Source: Omphiscola glabra
Taxonomy: Eukaryota; Mollusca; Gastropoda; Lymnaeidae
Direction of reading: 5' to 3'
NCBI GenBank assembly: GCA_964017045.1
Contig: OZ024801.1
Location: 28,368,049-28,432,048 of the forward strand
DNA length: 64,000 bases
This document shows positions 47,719 through 58,408 of this stretch, piece after piece; the stretch's first letter is position 1, and each line of letters starts with the position of its first letter. Under the pieces are notes generated by a model, which worked only from the letters and a program-made list of their open reading frames with translations, was not told the origin of the DNA and searched no databases. The position numbers and the translations under genes were made by a program.

Positions 47719-47720
47719 AG
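47719..47720 (+). promoter_or_regulatory. Possible 3' splice site before the relic receptor
   Basis: TACCTTTTGCATTTCAG ends here, 137 bases before the ATG. The inverted arm has TACCTTTTACATTTCAG at exactly the same distance from the receptor 5 ATG (AG at 54647-54648, minus). It suggests a non-coding first exon. Confidence 0.4.
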
Positions 47721-47857
47721 AAAGAAAAGACATAGAATCAAATTTTCTTTTAGCACCGCAAATATTGATCGACCCCGGCTGTGGCCGTTTAATTTTTCAA
47801 CAGTGAGAATTAAATTATATTTGCAGTTCATAAACCAATAACAAACTGCACACAGCT

Positions 47858-48693
47858 ATGAACGACACGGACGTCCAGGGAATAACCATTCTTGACTTCA
47901 CTTCATTTGAAACTGTACATTTGGTCACATTTGTTAATGGAGAGATCCTTCAACCTCCGTTATTTGTGCTCGGCGTTTTCGCCAATTTCATAAACATCAT
48001 CGTCTATTTAAAGCTCGGACTGAAAGACAGCATCAGCATCTGCTTCTTCGTGCTGTCGTGCTCGGACTTGGTCAGTGTGCTGTTGATGATATTTGCGAAC
48101 ATTGCCGTGAGCTTATCGTATTATTTGGAAGAAATGTGGAAAAAAACTCACGGGAACAGCGTGTCATTCCTCATATTAGCTTTTTACAGCAACGTCTACG
48201 GCATCTGGCAGGGCTGTCACAGAATGAGATCTTCTAAGGTACGGCCCTTCGCGTACCAAGTAATATTGGTGTTGATTAATGCGGGGCTGTACCTCTCTGC
48301 GAAAGTTCAGTATCCAGACGTTGAGGATTTTAACGAAGACGGCACAGACGTTAATGAATAACCAAGGAATTCCTCATTAACAATTGTAAACAAGAGAATG
48401 TATTGATAGATTAATATAGTCTAGTAATGTTTCTTCAACTTTCAAACGCTACGTTAACCTCCATTAATCTCAACCTCCATAAGCTCTCCCCAAAACATTT
48501 CCCACTTCCCCCGGAAATTGCACCTCAGCACGTTTATCATTAAATAAATGTGGTGCTACATATGGGGAAGTCCCGAACAAAACACATTATAAGTTATATG
48601 AATATCAATGGCGCGCCATATTTTAATCCCAACCCAGTCATTTGTGACAAGGGCACCACGACATTCATCGCCGTCCTAAAATGCTGGTGCGTT
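47858..48693 (+). pseudogene. Broken receptor, split by LTR-like insert and 3' truncated
   Basis: The only plus-strand receptor. Residues 1-119 follow receptor 5 closely (MNDTDVQGITILDFTS, LGVFANFINIIVYLKLGLKD, FYSNVYGIWQG) and cover TM1 to the start of TM3. At 48215 the frame runs into an inserted element and ends at 48361 after 48 foreign residues. The coding sequence resumes at 48655 with TTTFIAVLKCWCV (Gln to Leu in the conserved VQKC) and stops at 48693. The next bases match sequence that in the other arm lies about 450 bases beyond the receptor stop, so TM4-TM7 and part of the 3' flank, about 1.24 kb, were deleted. One extra Lys (WKKTHG) also differs from receptor 5. Not functional as a seven-TM receptor; a truncated transcript cannot be excluded. 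Confidence 0.9.
48215..48649. mobile_element. Solo-LTR-like insertion in the broken receptor
   Basis: A 435-bp block that starts TGTCACAGAATG and ends CATTTGTGACA, with AGGGC directly repeated on both sides (48210-48214 and 48650-48654). TG...CA ends, a five-base target duplication and an internal AATAAA (48543-48548) fit a solo LTR of a Ty3-type element. A short DNA transposon with these inverted ends is the alternative. Absent from receptor 5. Confidence 0.7.
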
Positions 48694-49963
48694 TCTGTCA
48701 ATAGCAACCCAGTACACTGCCTATTTAGCCAATCGGTGAATGTGTTTAGTTGTAATAGTTGTGTTACGCGTGAATTTTGAAATTAGTGAATTTTGTATTT
48801 TTTAAATTTTGTAATAGTCATGAATGATGCCAACTCGACTGTGTTCGTTGTAACGACTGAACTTTAGTCCACATTCTACACTCTTGTTATACTTCAAATT
48901 CATGATCACTCATTCCCCTTTCCCACGCCTTTAAGTTTAAACATTCATGAATGAAAACAGCTCACCACGTCCGGTCACACCACATGACGACAACAACACA
49001 AGGCGATCAGGTCGCAAAGTTCACTCAGTACTCACATTAATAATCGTCAGTCATACATACAATAACAAAGTTAAACAAAATTTTATAATCGCAATCAGTA
49101 GAAATTTTTTTATTTTTCAGGCAAGTCTAAAGCACGGTTTAAATGTGTGTTTGTGTTAAGAGGTTTACAGTAAATACAAAGTTGTTAAAAATTGCTATTT
49201 TAAGCAGATCTCTCTAGGGCAAAAACGTAACTTCAATTGAATGGAGCATTAATGAACTTAAATGTGTTAGTTAGTTTTGAGGATTGCATCATTGTAAAAT
49301 GATAAAAATAGATATGAACTACAGAAGAATCAACAGAGTAAAATATTTAAAAGTATTTAGATCAAAAGATATCTTACATTGCTTTTTTAAAATTAAAATA
49401 AAAGGTTGATATATAAAGCGAAATAAGACAAAAACAGACATAAGGAGATTGTCCTGGCCAAATTGCAATACCCCTTTTTGTATTTATTGTGCTGGATTTT
49501 GCTATTATGTCATAAAAAATGTGTTAAAAGTTATTGCATTAATTATCGAATTAAAAAAAAATACTGATTTCCCTATTATGATGTTATTATTGTTTTTTTT
49601 GTTCTTTTTAATCCTTCTCCTACACAATCTTTGTGAGTGAAGCATCACCTGTAGCAAAACGGATTTTTCTACATGGCCTGGGTTTTGGTAGATACATGTT
49701 AGTCCTCAAGCAAGCAACGAGCCATCGCATCGTCTCAATCAAATGCAGTTTAAAGACAAGATACACCCTTATAGCTCAGAAATGTTGGCATTGGGTAGAT
49801 AAAAATTGACAAAACGAAGCTGTTATAAAATTGAAAATCTCTCGTTTCATTATACAAAGATCGTAGTAATTTACGATTCTTCAAGCCTAGCCTTTTAAAT
49901 CTACCTGAATCACTAAATTTAGCCTATCCTTTCTGACAGCAATACCTTTATACTCTAAACCCG

Positions 49964-50155
49964 TGGTTGGCAAATCGCGGCTCGCGAGCCACATGCGACT
50001 CTTTTAGCTACATGAGTGCGGCTCGGCCACAAATCGGTTTCGACACCGAAAAACATGGCTCTTGGCAGGTTCATGAAAAGAAATTTGGCTCTCAATTTTT
50101 TTTGGTTAAAAATTGACCTGATGCTGATATATGGCTCTTTTATGTAATGAGTTTT
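49964..50155. mobile_element. hAT-like MITE, left end clear
   Basis: GTGGTTGGCAAATCGCGGCT then CGCGAGCCACATGCGACTCT, a frequent hAT terminus, followed by several GGCTCT repeats. The right terminus and target duplication are not clear. No counterpart in copy A near 34800. Confidence 0.5.
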
Positions 50156-50494
50156 TCCGATCTTCCTATCTTAGATTAAGCTTGAGATATTCTTTCCCTT
50201 GAGTTTCAGCTCCTATTTGTGTGACTACTTTCTGAATTCTATATTTCTAAATATGTCTCCGTAGTAAGTGTATGCCTTGTTAACTCCACCTAAAGATTAA
50301 AGAAGATCGTTTCCGTATCTAAAGTTTATTCAACTCAAATTTCTTAATCAGTAAATGGCCCGAGAGCAATTTAATTGCTGATTAGAATGGCGGTCAAATA
50401 ACCAACGTTGCAAGCGTGACATAGCAGGTTTTCAGGCTAATGCATACAGATGACGCCTTGACATCATTTGCGTGTTTATTAAAGTTGCAGTGAA

Positions 50495-50692
50495 TTAGGA
50501 TTAAGGTTAGGTTTTAGGGATACATATAGGGTTCAGGTTAGATTTAGGGATACATTTAGGGTTCAGGTTAGGCTTAGGGACACATTTAGGGTTCAGGTTA
50601 GGTTTTGGGATACATTTAGGGTTCATGTTAGGTTTTGGGATACATGTAGGGTTCAGGTTAGGTTTAGGGATACATTTAGTTAGGTTTAGTGA
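50495..50692. repeat. 30-bp minisatellite with TTAGGG-like words, about 6 units
   Basis: Units such as GGTTCAGGTTAGGTTTAGGG plus ATACATTTAG. TTAGGG and GTTAGG occur but only as part of the 30-bp unit. Confidence 0.9.
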
Positions 50693-51061
50693 CAGAATTA
50701 ACTCTTTCGCGTCAACCGAGATGGCAGCCATGTGGCGACATCTCTATGCATTGACCGGTTTTTGGAGGCGGATGAAGACCACGGAGCCGGCGGTGGGTTG
50801 ACTGTGTTGGGGGGGGGACACCCTCAAAAGTCCACAACAGGAATCTTCAGCAGGCATCACACCTGGCGGGAAGACCGCCTACTGAATGCTCCTGCGAGGC
50901 CTCCTCGGTAGAATTGGACAGAAAAAGACATTTTAGTCCATTTTAAGTTCGTTAGAGATCACATGTACCTATGTTTAAATAAAAGAAGCTCAGTTTCGGA
51001 ATTAAAATCATCACTCCCCCCCCCCCCATTCATTGACCATAGCGCAAATGTGACTCTAATA

Positions 51062-51300
51062 TGTTTCTGGTTCTGGTTCTGGTAGGGTACGTTGCTTCAT
51101 CCATGTACTGGCATATGTGCAACGGTTGGGGAAGCAATGCTCCTAGCAGATGCCAGGGCAGCCTCGAATCTTTCGATAGATGTCGAGTTCACGGCGGTAT
51201 TGTCCAGGTGGTTGCAAGCGATTATTGTGTGTGGGAAGAATGATTGTTTATATTGCATTGTCACTGTGAAGCATTTGCTATTGTTCCGGGTGTAATAAAT
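51062..51300 (-). mobile_element. LINE 3' end fragment in D1
   Basis: Minus-strand remnants of NSTSIES / LPWHLLGA-type sequence and the 3' tail CATATGCCAGTACATGGATG. It is the same family as 60690-61350, and shares its insertion site with the copy in D2. Copy A lacks it. Confidence 0.75.
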
Positions 51301-51654
51301 TGCTCATGATCTCTAAGTTGTATGTTTTTTTTGACATACATATATAACATTTAGTCTACATTCACGAAACTTACCCATCAAACTGACAAATAAAATAAAT
51401 GAATAAAAATATCCATATATTAAATTTCTATTTTATTTTATTTTTAAACACTACCACAAACATAAATAATGGCACACATTAACGTCTTAGTTTAATAAAA
51501 ATAAGACCTCCATCTTATTGTAAACGTTATTTCTTATTTGCCAGCTACTCTAACATTTAGATTTTAAACAATATTTTTTTTTAAACGAATATTTATTTGG
51601 TAGGATATAAGATGTCAGTACATATAGAAAAAACAACTGATAAACATAAAATCA

Positions 51655-51770
51655 AGCGTACATAACATCCAGCGTACAAAGAAATCCAGCGTACACAACA
51701 TCGAGCGTACACAACATCGAGCGTACACAACATCTAGCGTGCACAACAACCAGCGTACACAACGTATTAA
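51655..51770. repeat. 16-bp tandem repeat, about 7 units
   Basis: Units CGAGCGTACACAACAT and variants (CAGCGTACAC). Shorter versions are at 36880-36930 and 55555-55605. Confidence 0.85.
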
Positions 51771-53239
51771 ATAAAGAACACACTAATGTCATTAAATCCA
51801 TGTTTGACGTTATTAACATTTTTGTGTAGAGTGCTTCTGGAAAGAAATGTTTTGACGTTGCTTGCTTGAGGGGTAGAATGTAGCTACCAAAGCCAAAACC
51901 ATTTAGAAAAATCCGTTTTGCAAATAGGTGATACTTTACTCACAAAGACCGTATAAGAGATGTATTTTTATAAAAAAATTTAAAAAATTATTATAAGGAA
52001 ATCAGTTGTTTTTTTTATTCGATAACTACCGCAATAAATTTTAACAAATCTTTTATGACATAATAACAAAACCCATCACTAGAAATACAAAAATGGATAT
52101 TTCAATTTGGCAAAGACACTGTTCTTATGTACGTTTTTCTTTTATTTCGCTTTGTATCAAACTTTTATTTTAATGTTAAAAGTGCTAAGTAAAATATCTT
52201 TTGATCTAAATATTTTAAATATTTCATTCCATCACTTCTTCTGTAATGCAGTTCTATTTTTATCCTACTACAATGATGCAATGCTCAAAACTAACTAATA
52301 CATTTAAGTTCATAAATGCTTCTTTCAATTGAGGTTACGTTTTTGCCCCCGAAAGAGATCTGCTAAAAATAGCCATTTTAAACACCTTTGTAATTACTGT
52401 AAACCTCTTAACACAAACACACATTTAAACCGTGCTTTAGACTTGCCTGAAAAATAAAAAAAATTCTACTGATTGCGATTATAAAATTTTGTTTAACTTT
52501 GTTATTGTATGTATGGCTGACCATTATTATTGTGAGTACTGAGTGAGCATTGCGACCTGATCGCCTTGTGTTGTTGTTGTCATGTTGTGTGACTGGACGT
52601 GATGAGTTGTTTTCATTCATGAATGTTTAAACTTAAAGGCGTTGGAAAGTGGAATGAGTGATCATGAATTTGAAGTATGACAAGAGTGTAGAATGTGGAC
52701 AAAATAACAGTTGCTACACCGAACACAGTCGAGTTGTCATCATTCATGACTATTACACACACAAAAAAATATAAAAAATTCACGAATTCACAAATTTACG
52801 CGAAACACTACTGTTAAAACTAAACACATTCACCGACTGGCTAAAAGGCAGTGTATAGGGTTGCAATTGAAAGAAACGTACGTATATGGACTTGTAAAAC
52901 TATTTAAAACTGATTGTACATAAAGAGTTAAAACTTACATTTTTTTATTTAGGTCGGGTCAAATTTTACTCTTAAATTTTGTTATAGGCTGACTGCTAAA
53001 CAAAATACATATTATAGGTTCCCAAAATATTCAAGGCAACATATATGTAGATTTCATTTTATAACCTGCGATGAAGGTTTACAACAAATGTGGGCACCAT
53101 TTTTTTTTGGTGTAAGGGGGGGGGGGGTGGGGAGTTGGGAGAGAAACATTAACAATTACTTTTTTTAGGAAATAAAATACATGTTTAAAAATTGATTACA
53201 TTAAAAAAATTATAGACCTTAAAACAAAACTATTAGTTG

Positions 53240-53290
53240 CACATATGCCAGTATATGGATGCAGCAACGTACCGAACCAGAACCAGTTAA
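53240..53290 (+). mobile_element. LINE 3' tail fragment beside receptor 5
   Basis: CATATGCCAGTATATGGATG then CAGCAACGTACCGAACCAGAA, matching the tail at 61303-61350. It lies about 30 bases past the receptor 5 stop and is antisense to it, so it probably sits in the 3' UTR. Confidence 0.7.
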
Positions 53291-53321
53291 AATAAACCGA
53301 CCAACGCTGAATTGAAAATGT

Positions 53322-54509
53322 TCAACACCTGCGACACCATCTGGCTAACAACGTTGACCTATAGCGAGTGTTGAATTTCAGGTAGACAAAAATGTTGCAG
53401 GAGCAGTGAGCAATTTCCAGAGTGAACCTTATTTCATTTGCCGCCCAATACGTGTTGCGATAACGACCGGATATACTATAATCTGAAACACAAATCAGAC
53501 CGTAGTAATTTAACAGTTTAAATGTGTTGAAGAAAACAAACAGAACGGAGACAAAGGTAGTGGACTTAATTGCCATTAATTCTCTCCTGGAGTCGGCCTG
53601 GACGTTGATATAAACAGGAGTGATATCTTTATGGACCCTCGTTTTTATCTCAGAACTTGTTTTTTCTGTGAAATTTCTATTAACATTTGTCGGTTGTTGA
53701 TTGGAGCTCGTCTTATCAGACGTCAATTTTATTTTCAAATGCTGATCGGCGAATGCTGTTTTCTGAAGACATGTCTCTGGAGACATCGTTTCTCGATGGG
53801 CAATTTTTGTCGCCATCCTGAACTTTGAGGACGCTCGTAATCTTGAAGCCAGAACGACCAAACAGAAGATGACGGTAAATTGACATGTGTTGGTAAATAA
53901 TAAAGATATCAGACTTACTGCCGAGTACATCTTTCCACTAATTTCTGTTAGCCATAATTTAAAGAGAGTTCTGTTCTTAACCGGGTCCAACGTTTCCACC
54001 AAACCTTGCGTCGTCAGAATAAGCATGTGAAAAGAACAGAGCACCAGTGATATTCCAATTAAGATGACGGCTGTTCGCTTCCGTGTAAACGTGTTTTTAA
54101 AACGAAAAGGCAGCGCCACGCACCAGCATTTTTGGACGGCGATGAATGTCGTGATCCCTTGCGAAATGCCGTAGACGGGGCTGTAAAAAGCTAATATGAG
54201 GAATGACAAGCTGTTCCCGTGAGTTTTCCACATTTCTTCAAAATAATACGAAAAGTTCACAGCAATGTTTGCAAATATAAACAACAGCACACAGACCAAG
54301 TCCGAGCACGACAGCACGAAGAAGCAGATGCTGATGCTGTCTTTCAGTCCAAGTTTTAAATAGACGATGATGTTTATGACATTGGTGATGACGCCGAGCA
54401 CATATAACGGGGGTTGAAGGATCTCTCCATTAACAAATGTAACCAAATGTACCGTTTCCAATGAAGTGAAGTCAAGAATGGTTATTCCCTGGACGTCCGT
54501 GTCGTTCAT
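53322..54509 (-). CDS. Receptor 5: chemosensory-type seven-TM GPCR in inverted copy
   Basis: Single-exon receptor of 395 residues. TM1 about 31-52 (LGVITNVINIIVYLKLGLKD), TM2 60-83 (SCSDL), ECL1 EEMWKTHG, TM3 103-129 with QKC at 126-128, TM4 146-166, ECL2 sequon NRT at 179, TM5 196-223, third loop of about 88 residues, TM6 FNTFKLLNYY, TM7 with NIFVY at 372-376, and a short tail WCRRC with two Cys. It is the intact twin of the broken gene at 47858, and it sits in the inverted arm. The 5' flank keeps a splice-acceptor-like site 137 bases upstream. In the sequence before TM3 it has GISQG where most paralogues have DISQG. Start MNDTD agrees with the family. Confidence 0.93.
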   Translation of the reverse strand: MNDTDVQGITILDFTSLETVHLVTFVNGEILQPPLYVLGVITNVINIIVYLKLGLKDSISICFFVLSCSDLVCVLLFIFANIAVNFSYYFEEMWKTHGNSLSFLILAFYSPVYGISQGITTFIAVQKCWCVALPFRFKNTFTRKRTAVILIGISLVLCSFHMLILTTQGLVETLDPVKNRTLFKLWLTEISGKMYSAVSLISLLFTNTCQFTVIFCLVVLASRLRASSKFRMATKIAHRETMSPETCLQKTAFADQHLKIKLTSDKTSSNQQPTNVNRNFTEKTSSEIKTRVHKDITPVYINVQADSRRELMAIKSTTFVSVLFVFFNTFKLLNYYGLICVSDYSISGRYRNTYWAANEIRFTLEIAHCSCNIFVYLKFNTRYRSTLLARWCRRC

Positions 54510-54812
54510 AGCTGTTGGCAGTTTGTTACAGGTTTATGAACTGCAAATATAATTAATTCTCACTGTTGAAAAATTAAACGACCACAGCCGGGGTTCATCA
54601 ATATGTGCCGTGCTGAAAGAAAATTTTGATTCTATGTCTTTTCTTTCTGAAATGTAAAAGGTAATATAAGGGAGAAATGTATTATACCAATTCCACAGTG
54701 TTTTACCAAATGATTATGTCTTTTATATGTTCAAGCAACTATTAATTATGAAAATCTCACGCATCGACCATTTCGTAAGACTTTTGATAATGTTACTGCA
54801 TTTAAAATATTC

Positions 54813-55698
54813 CCCCATTCATTGACCATAGCACGAATGGGACAAAATTCCTTTTGCCAGTTTCCAGACAGCATGCAGGAACTGACTTTATTATCTTAAA
54901 AACTAGAAACTGTAATATGTTTCTGGTTCTGGAAGTGTACGTTGCTGCACCCATGTACTGGCATATGTGCAACGGTTGGGGAAGCGATGCTGCCATCCTA
55001 ACGGCTCCTAGCAGATGCCAGGGCAGCCTCGAAGCTTTCAATAGATGTCGAGTTCACGGCGGTATTGTCCAGGTGGTTACAAGCGATTATTGTGCTTGGG
55101 AAGAATGATTGTTTATATTGCACTGTGTTACTCCGAGGCACGGTGAAGCATTTGCCATTGCTACGGATGTAATTGCTCATGATTTCCAATTTGAATGTTT
55201 TTTTGAAATAACTAAATAACATTTAGTCTTAAGTCACGAAACTTACCCATCAAACTGACGCAGAAAATAAATGAATAAAAATATCCATATATTCAATTTC
55301 AATTTTGTTTTATTTTTTTAAACACTGCTATAAACACATGACGAACATAAATAATGACACACATTTCTAAGCAAAGCACATTAACGTCCTAGTTTAATAA
55401 ACAATAAAATCTTCATCTTATTGTAAACGCTATTTCTTTTTTACAAGTTACTATAACATTTAGATTTTTTTTTTTAAATTCTTTTTAAAAAAGAATATTT
55501 ATTTGGTAGGATAAAAATGTCAGTACATATAGAAAAAAAAAGGATGTAAATAAAATCAAGCGTACACAACATCAAGCGTACACAACATCGAGCGTACACA
55601 ACATATTTAATAAAGAAGACATAAATGTCATTAAATCCATATTTGACATTATTAACATTGTTTGTCTAGAGTGCTTTTGGAAAGAAATGTTTTGACGC
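54813..55698. repeat. Direct segment D2 right of the inversion
   Basis: Second copy of the D1 segment in the same orientation, from CCATTCATTGACCATAGCAC to GGAAAGAAATGTTTTGACGC. After this point the sequence goes on as copy B proper. Confidence 0.88.
54905..55205 (-). mobile_element. LINE 3' end fragment in D2
   Basis: On the minus strand it reads KCFTVPRSNTVQYKQSFFPS, then ACNHLDNTAVNSTSIESFEA and ALASARSR, then the CATATGCCAGTACATGGGTG tail. Same LINE family as 60690-61350, truncated at the 5' side. Confidence 0.85.
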
Positions 55699-58097
55699 GC
55701 TGCGCTATATAATTTATGTGGTGAAACTAGATTTCCTAGACAATAAATTGGAATGGGTTCTAACCTTAAGCACTGGATTACTTTTTAAATTGACGTATTT
55801 ATTACGATGCCATTTGGACAATTTTACACTGCAATCTTTTACCTTCACAAAGTGTTCATTTAACCTTAACATTGATCTAGCTTCAAGAATATCTTGGCGG
55901 TCCCCTTTAACGTTGAAGCGTACTGCATTTTTGTTATTTAGCTTTATACATGAAGTAAGTGATGTTTATATATATTAATTTAAGTAAATAAATATATAAA
56001 GAAATAATTTAATATATATATATTTATTTATTTATTTATTTATTGTGTATTAAAAAGTAAGGTGTTAGATTACTTGTACAAAGGATATTTTATATTTTAT
56101 ACTGAAAAAATAGTCGTATCATCGGCGCGATTGTAACAATGATTTCTTTTAAATGTATTTTGCAACATGTGTAGCACTTAAATAATTTTTTTATTACATC
56201 TCTTTATCTAATAAATACTTTGGTGTATAGAATTGAAGTCACACTTTTTTTTGATGCGTACTTCAGATACTCTGGCAGTAAGGGCGCAAGCGACTTCCTT
56301 CTCCTCCCCACTGGCTTCAACGACTCCTACCGCTTCGTCGTGCTATCGATAAATTGTTCAATACATTTGTAGAAAGTGTTTCTCTGTGTTGAGGACAGCC
56401 AATAGCGGGAGCAAGTCGAATTCTATATTCCCCTCCATTGTTTCATTTATGTAATCTCTCCGAGGGGGGGGGGGGGGCGGGGGTGGTTGGATAAGCTACA
56501 CTTTCGGAAAAAATTGTGTACGCCAATTTAAAAAAAAAGAAAACAACAACAACTGTATTTGAAATAATACAACAGCTACATTACTTTAAAAATATAAAAA
56601 AATATTAATCATATTAAATAATATTTTTCACTCGTTCATTTCAACATAATATACGAAATATCAAATATTTATGAAAGCATTTTAAAAACAATTAAACATT
56701 TCTAGATTTTCAAATAGGAAGGAACGGGGGGGGGGGGGGGGGCACTTTTTTGAAAAAGTTTGTTCTTTTTCAGAAAGGTGCTAAGTATTTTTTGTACTTT
56801 CTTTAAATATAAAAAACGTCATCTTTTTTCATTTCTCAAACAGAAAATATGAAGGGATCTGGAAAATATTTTTTAAAAGAGCATCAAACGATATCCAATA
56901 TATATCCAATAATATGTAATTTATTCACAAAAATTTTTAAGATTTTGCAATATACTGTATTTTAAGCTATGTATACTAATTCAACTCAATTCAGTTACAC
57001 CAGAAGTTAGTATATATATATCATTACTTTTGTAAATGCCTTTTAACCTCTTATGAGAATTATGCCAATCACATGCAATAAATGTTATAAAAATAGCATT
57101 TGTAAACATTTATAAAACATTTATACTAAACACTATTTTGTATTTTTTTAAAATCTGGTAAAATTTTGAAATATTTACATTATTATTGAAATAAATGCAA
57201 ATAACTGATTAATTTATTCCTTTTTTTTTCATTAAGCCCAATGAGTATAATGACGTCAGCAATGGTTCAGTGTGATGACCTTATGTTCAAGTCATTTTCA
57301 GCAATGGTTCAGTGTGATGACCTTATGTTCAAGTCATTTTCAAGTAATACTTGAAAGAAGTAAGTAGTTTGAGAAACTATTAAACAGCATTACGGTGAAT
57401 TGTTAATTTAAAATTAAATTTTATGAATAAAACCAAGTTCAAGGACACTGAAGTTTTCACTAAAATCTCTTCTGTTGAACTGCAATAACGTGCAGAAAAG
57501 ATGAAAAACTAAATGCAGGTAGGTGCCGAAATGCATCCATCCACTCTGAATTTACCAAAATGAAATCCATTCTGTTATTTTTTGATTGATCTTTAAGAAG
57601 AAAAAAAAATTCCAATAGGTTTAAAAATAAAATGAAAAGGGGAAAATGTTATTCGCCAGTGATTTCGTATTCAAATCTCTAATAATTAACTTCCCTTCCA
57701 AATGTTAAATTTATAGAAATTGCATTTAAACTTTATTTTTTTAAATGGAATTAATGTGTGCATAATAAATTTAAATCGCGTGGCTTATAAGGTCGTGTTT
57801 AGTTTGAGTAATTAACACAATAGCAATAGCCCACCAAACAGCTGCGGCAGCAATGCCGCAATCTTCCCATCTAATAAAGTAGCTGGCCAAAACAAGCATT
57901 CAGATAACTCATTTTCTTAGATCCTCTATTACTCTACCGACTGGTTACTATTTTTTAATTAATTTTTTTTTTCGAACACTCCTTTTCCACACAGATTTAT
58001 TTCACGAACTATTTCCGTTAAACAAAATAAAATATTACGAACCAAACGCATCTGACGTATTTTTTTAAGAATCTGATTTGGCGAAATTATCCGTAAT
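55699..58097. other. AT-rich spacer of copy B
   Basis: No gene recognised. G runs at 56465 and 56727. A 42-bp unit beginning CAGCAATGGTTCAGTGTGAT is duplicated in tandem at 57258-57341. The part at 56195-56390 matches copy A. Confidence 0.45.
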
Positions 58098-58103
58098 TTT
58101 ATT
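58098..58103 (-). promoter_or_regulatory. Candidate poly(A) signal of receptor 6
   Basis: AATAAA on the gene strand, at the position that matches the receptor 4 signal, but now about 300 bases from the stop because a LINE tail lies in between. Confidence 0.4.
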
Positions 58104-58136
58104 TAATGAAATCCGGTACATTTGGTAGCGTTAGGG

Positions 58137-58383
58137 CCTAAATCTTATGATGCCAGTAGGATGGCCACAATTGTGACATGCAGGCAAGCCCGATAGAACA
58201 TTATTAAATCCACGACTGCAGCAACTATCCCCTGCCCGCGGTGCCACAGATTATTTCGAGCACGTATAGGATTGGCAAGCCACCTACGAACCCACCGTAA
58301 CACATCCCCCACCCCTAACCGGATAACTGGATGGTCCTATTCGATTTGACGGACGAACAAACACAACAACAACAACAACATAA
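58137..58383 (+). mobile_element. Zinc-finger LINE tail inserted 3' of receptor 6
   Basis: The plus strand encodes DASRMATIVTCRQAR, a stop, and then IPCPRCHRLFRARIGLASHL followed by RTHRN, a C2H2 finger (C-x2-C-x12-H-x3-H). It ends in an (ACA)n tail at about 58356-58380. Receptor 4 has no such insert between stop and poly(A) signal. Confidence 0.75.
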
Positions 58384-58408
58384 TTATGTATTTTAAAGTT
58401 TCTAAAAG

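Larger units (their letters stand above)
47559..49723 (+). repeat. Forward arm of large inverted duplication
   Basis: Starts TTTTAAATGCAGTAACATTA and ends CAAGCAAGCAACG; the reverse complement is present at 51856-54812 with scattered substitutions. The arm carries the broken plus-strand receptor and, at 48947-49159, a shared open stretch (NNTRRSGR region) also found inverted at 52408-52620. It is about 0.8 kb shorter than its partner because of a receptor-internal deletion partly offset by an insertion. Confidence 0.9.
50985..51857. repeat. Direct segment D1 left of the inversion
   Basis: From CCATTCATTGACCATAGCG through the tandem CGAGCGTACACAACAT units to GGAAAGAAATGTTTTGACG. It is matched in the same orientation at 54813-55698 (D2) and at 36300-37050 (copy A). 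It ends exactly where the inverted arm starts. Confidence 0.88.
51856..54812 (-). repeat. Inverted arm of the receptor duplication
   Basis: Reverse-complement partner of 47559-49723, carrying intact receptor 5. The left junction reads TTTTGACG|TTGCTTGCTTGAG and the right one ATTTAAAAT|ATTCCCCCATTC. Confidence 0.9.

Noticed and set aside
50495..50692. Interstitial telomere repeat
   Set aside because: TTAGGG words occur only within a 30-bp unit and are never in direct tandem.
48947..52620. 70-residue ORF present in both inverted arms (48947-49159 plus, 52408-52620 minus)
   Set aside because: Conserved only because the arms are copies; it has no domain, and changes between copies show no clear coding bias by eye.
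20911..56743. Long C or G homopolymers (for example 20911, 38497, 56465, 56727)
   Set aside because: Possible G-quadruplex formers, but the length is likely affected by sequencing error and there is no link to a gene.
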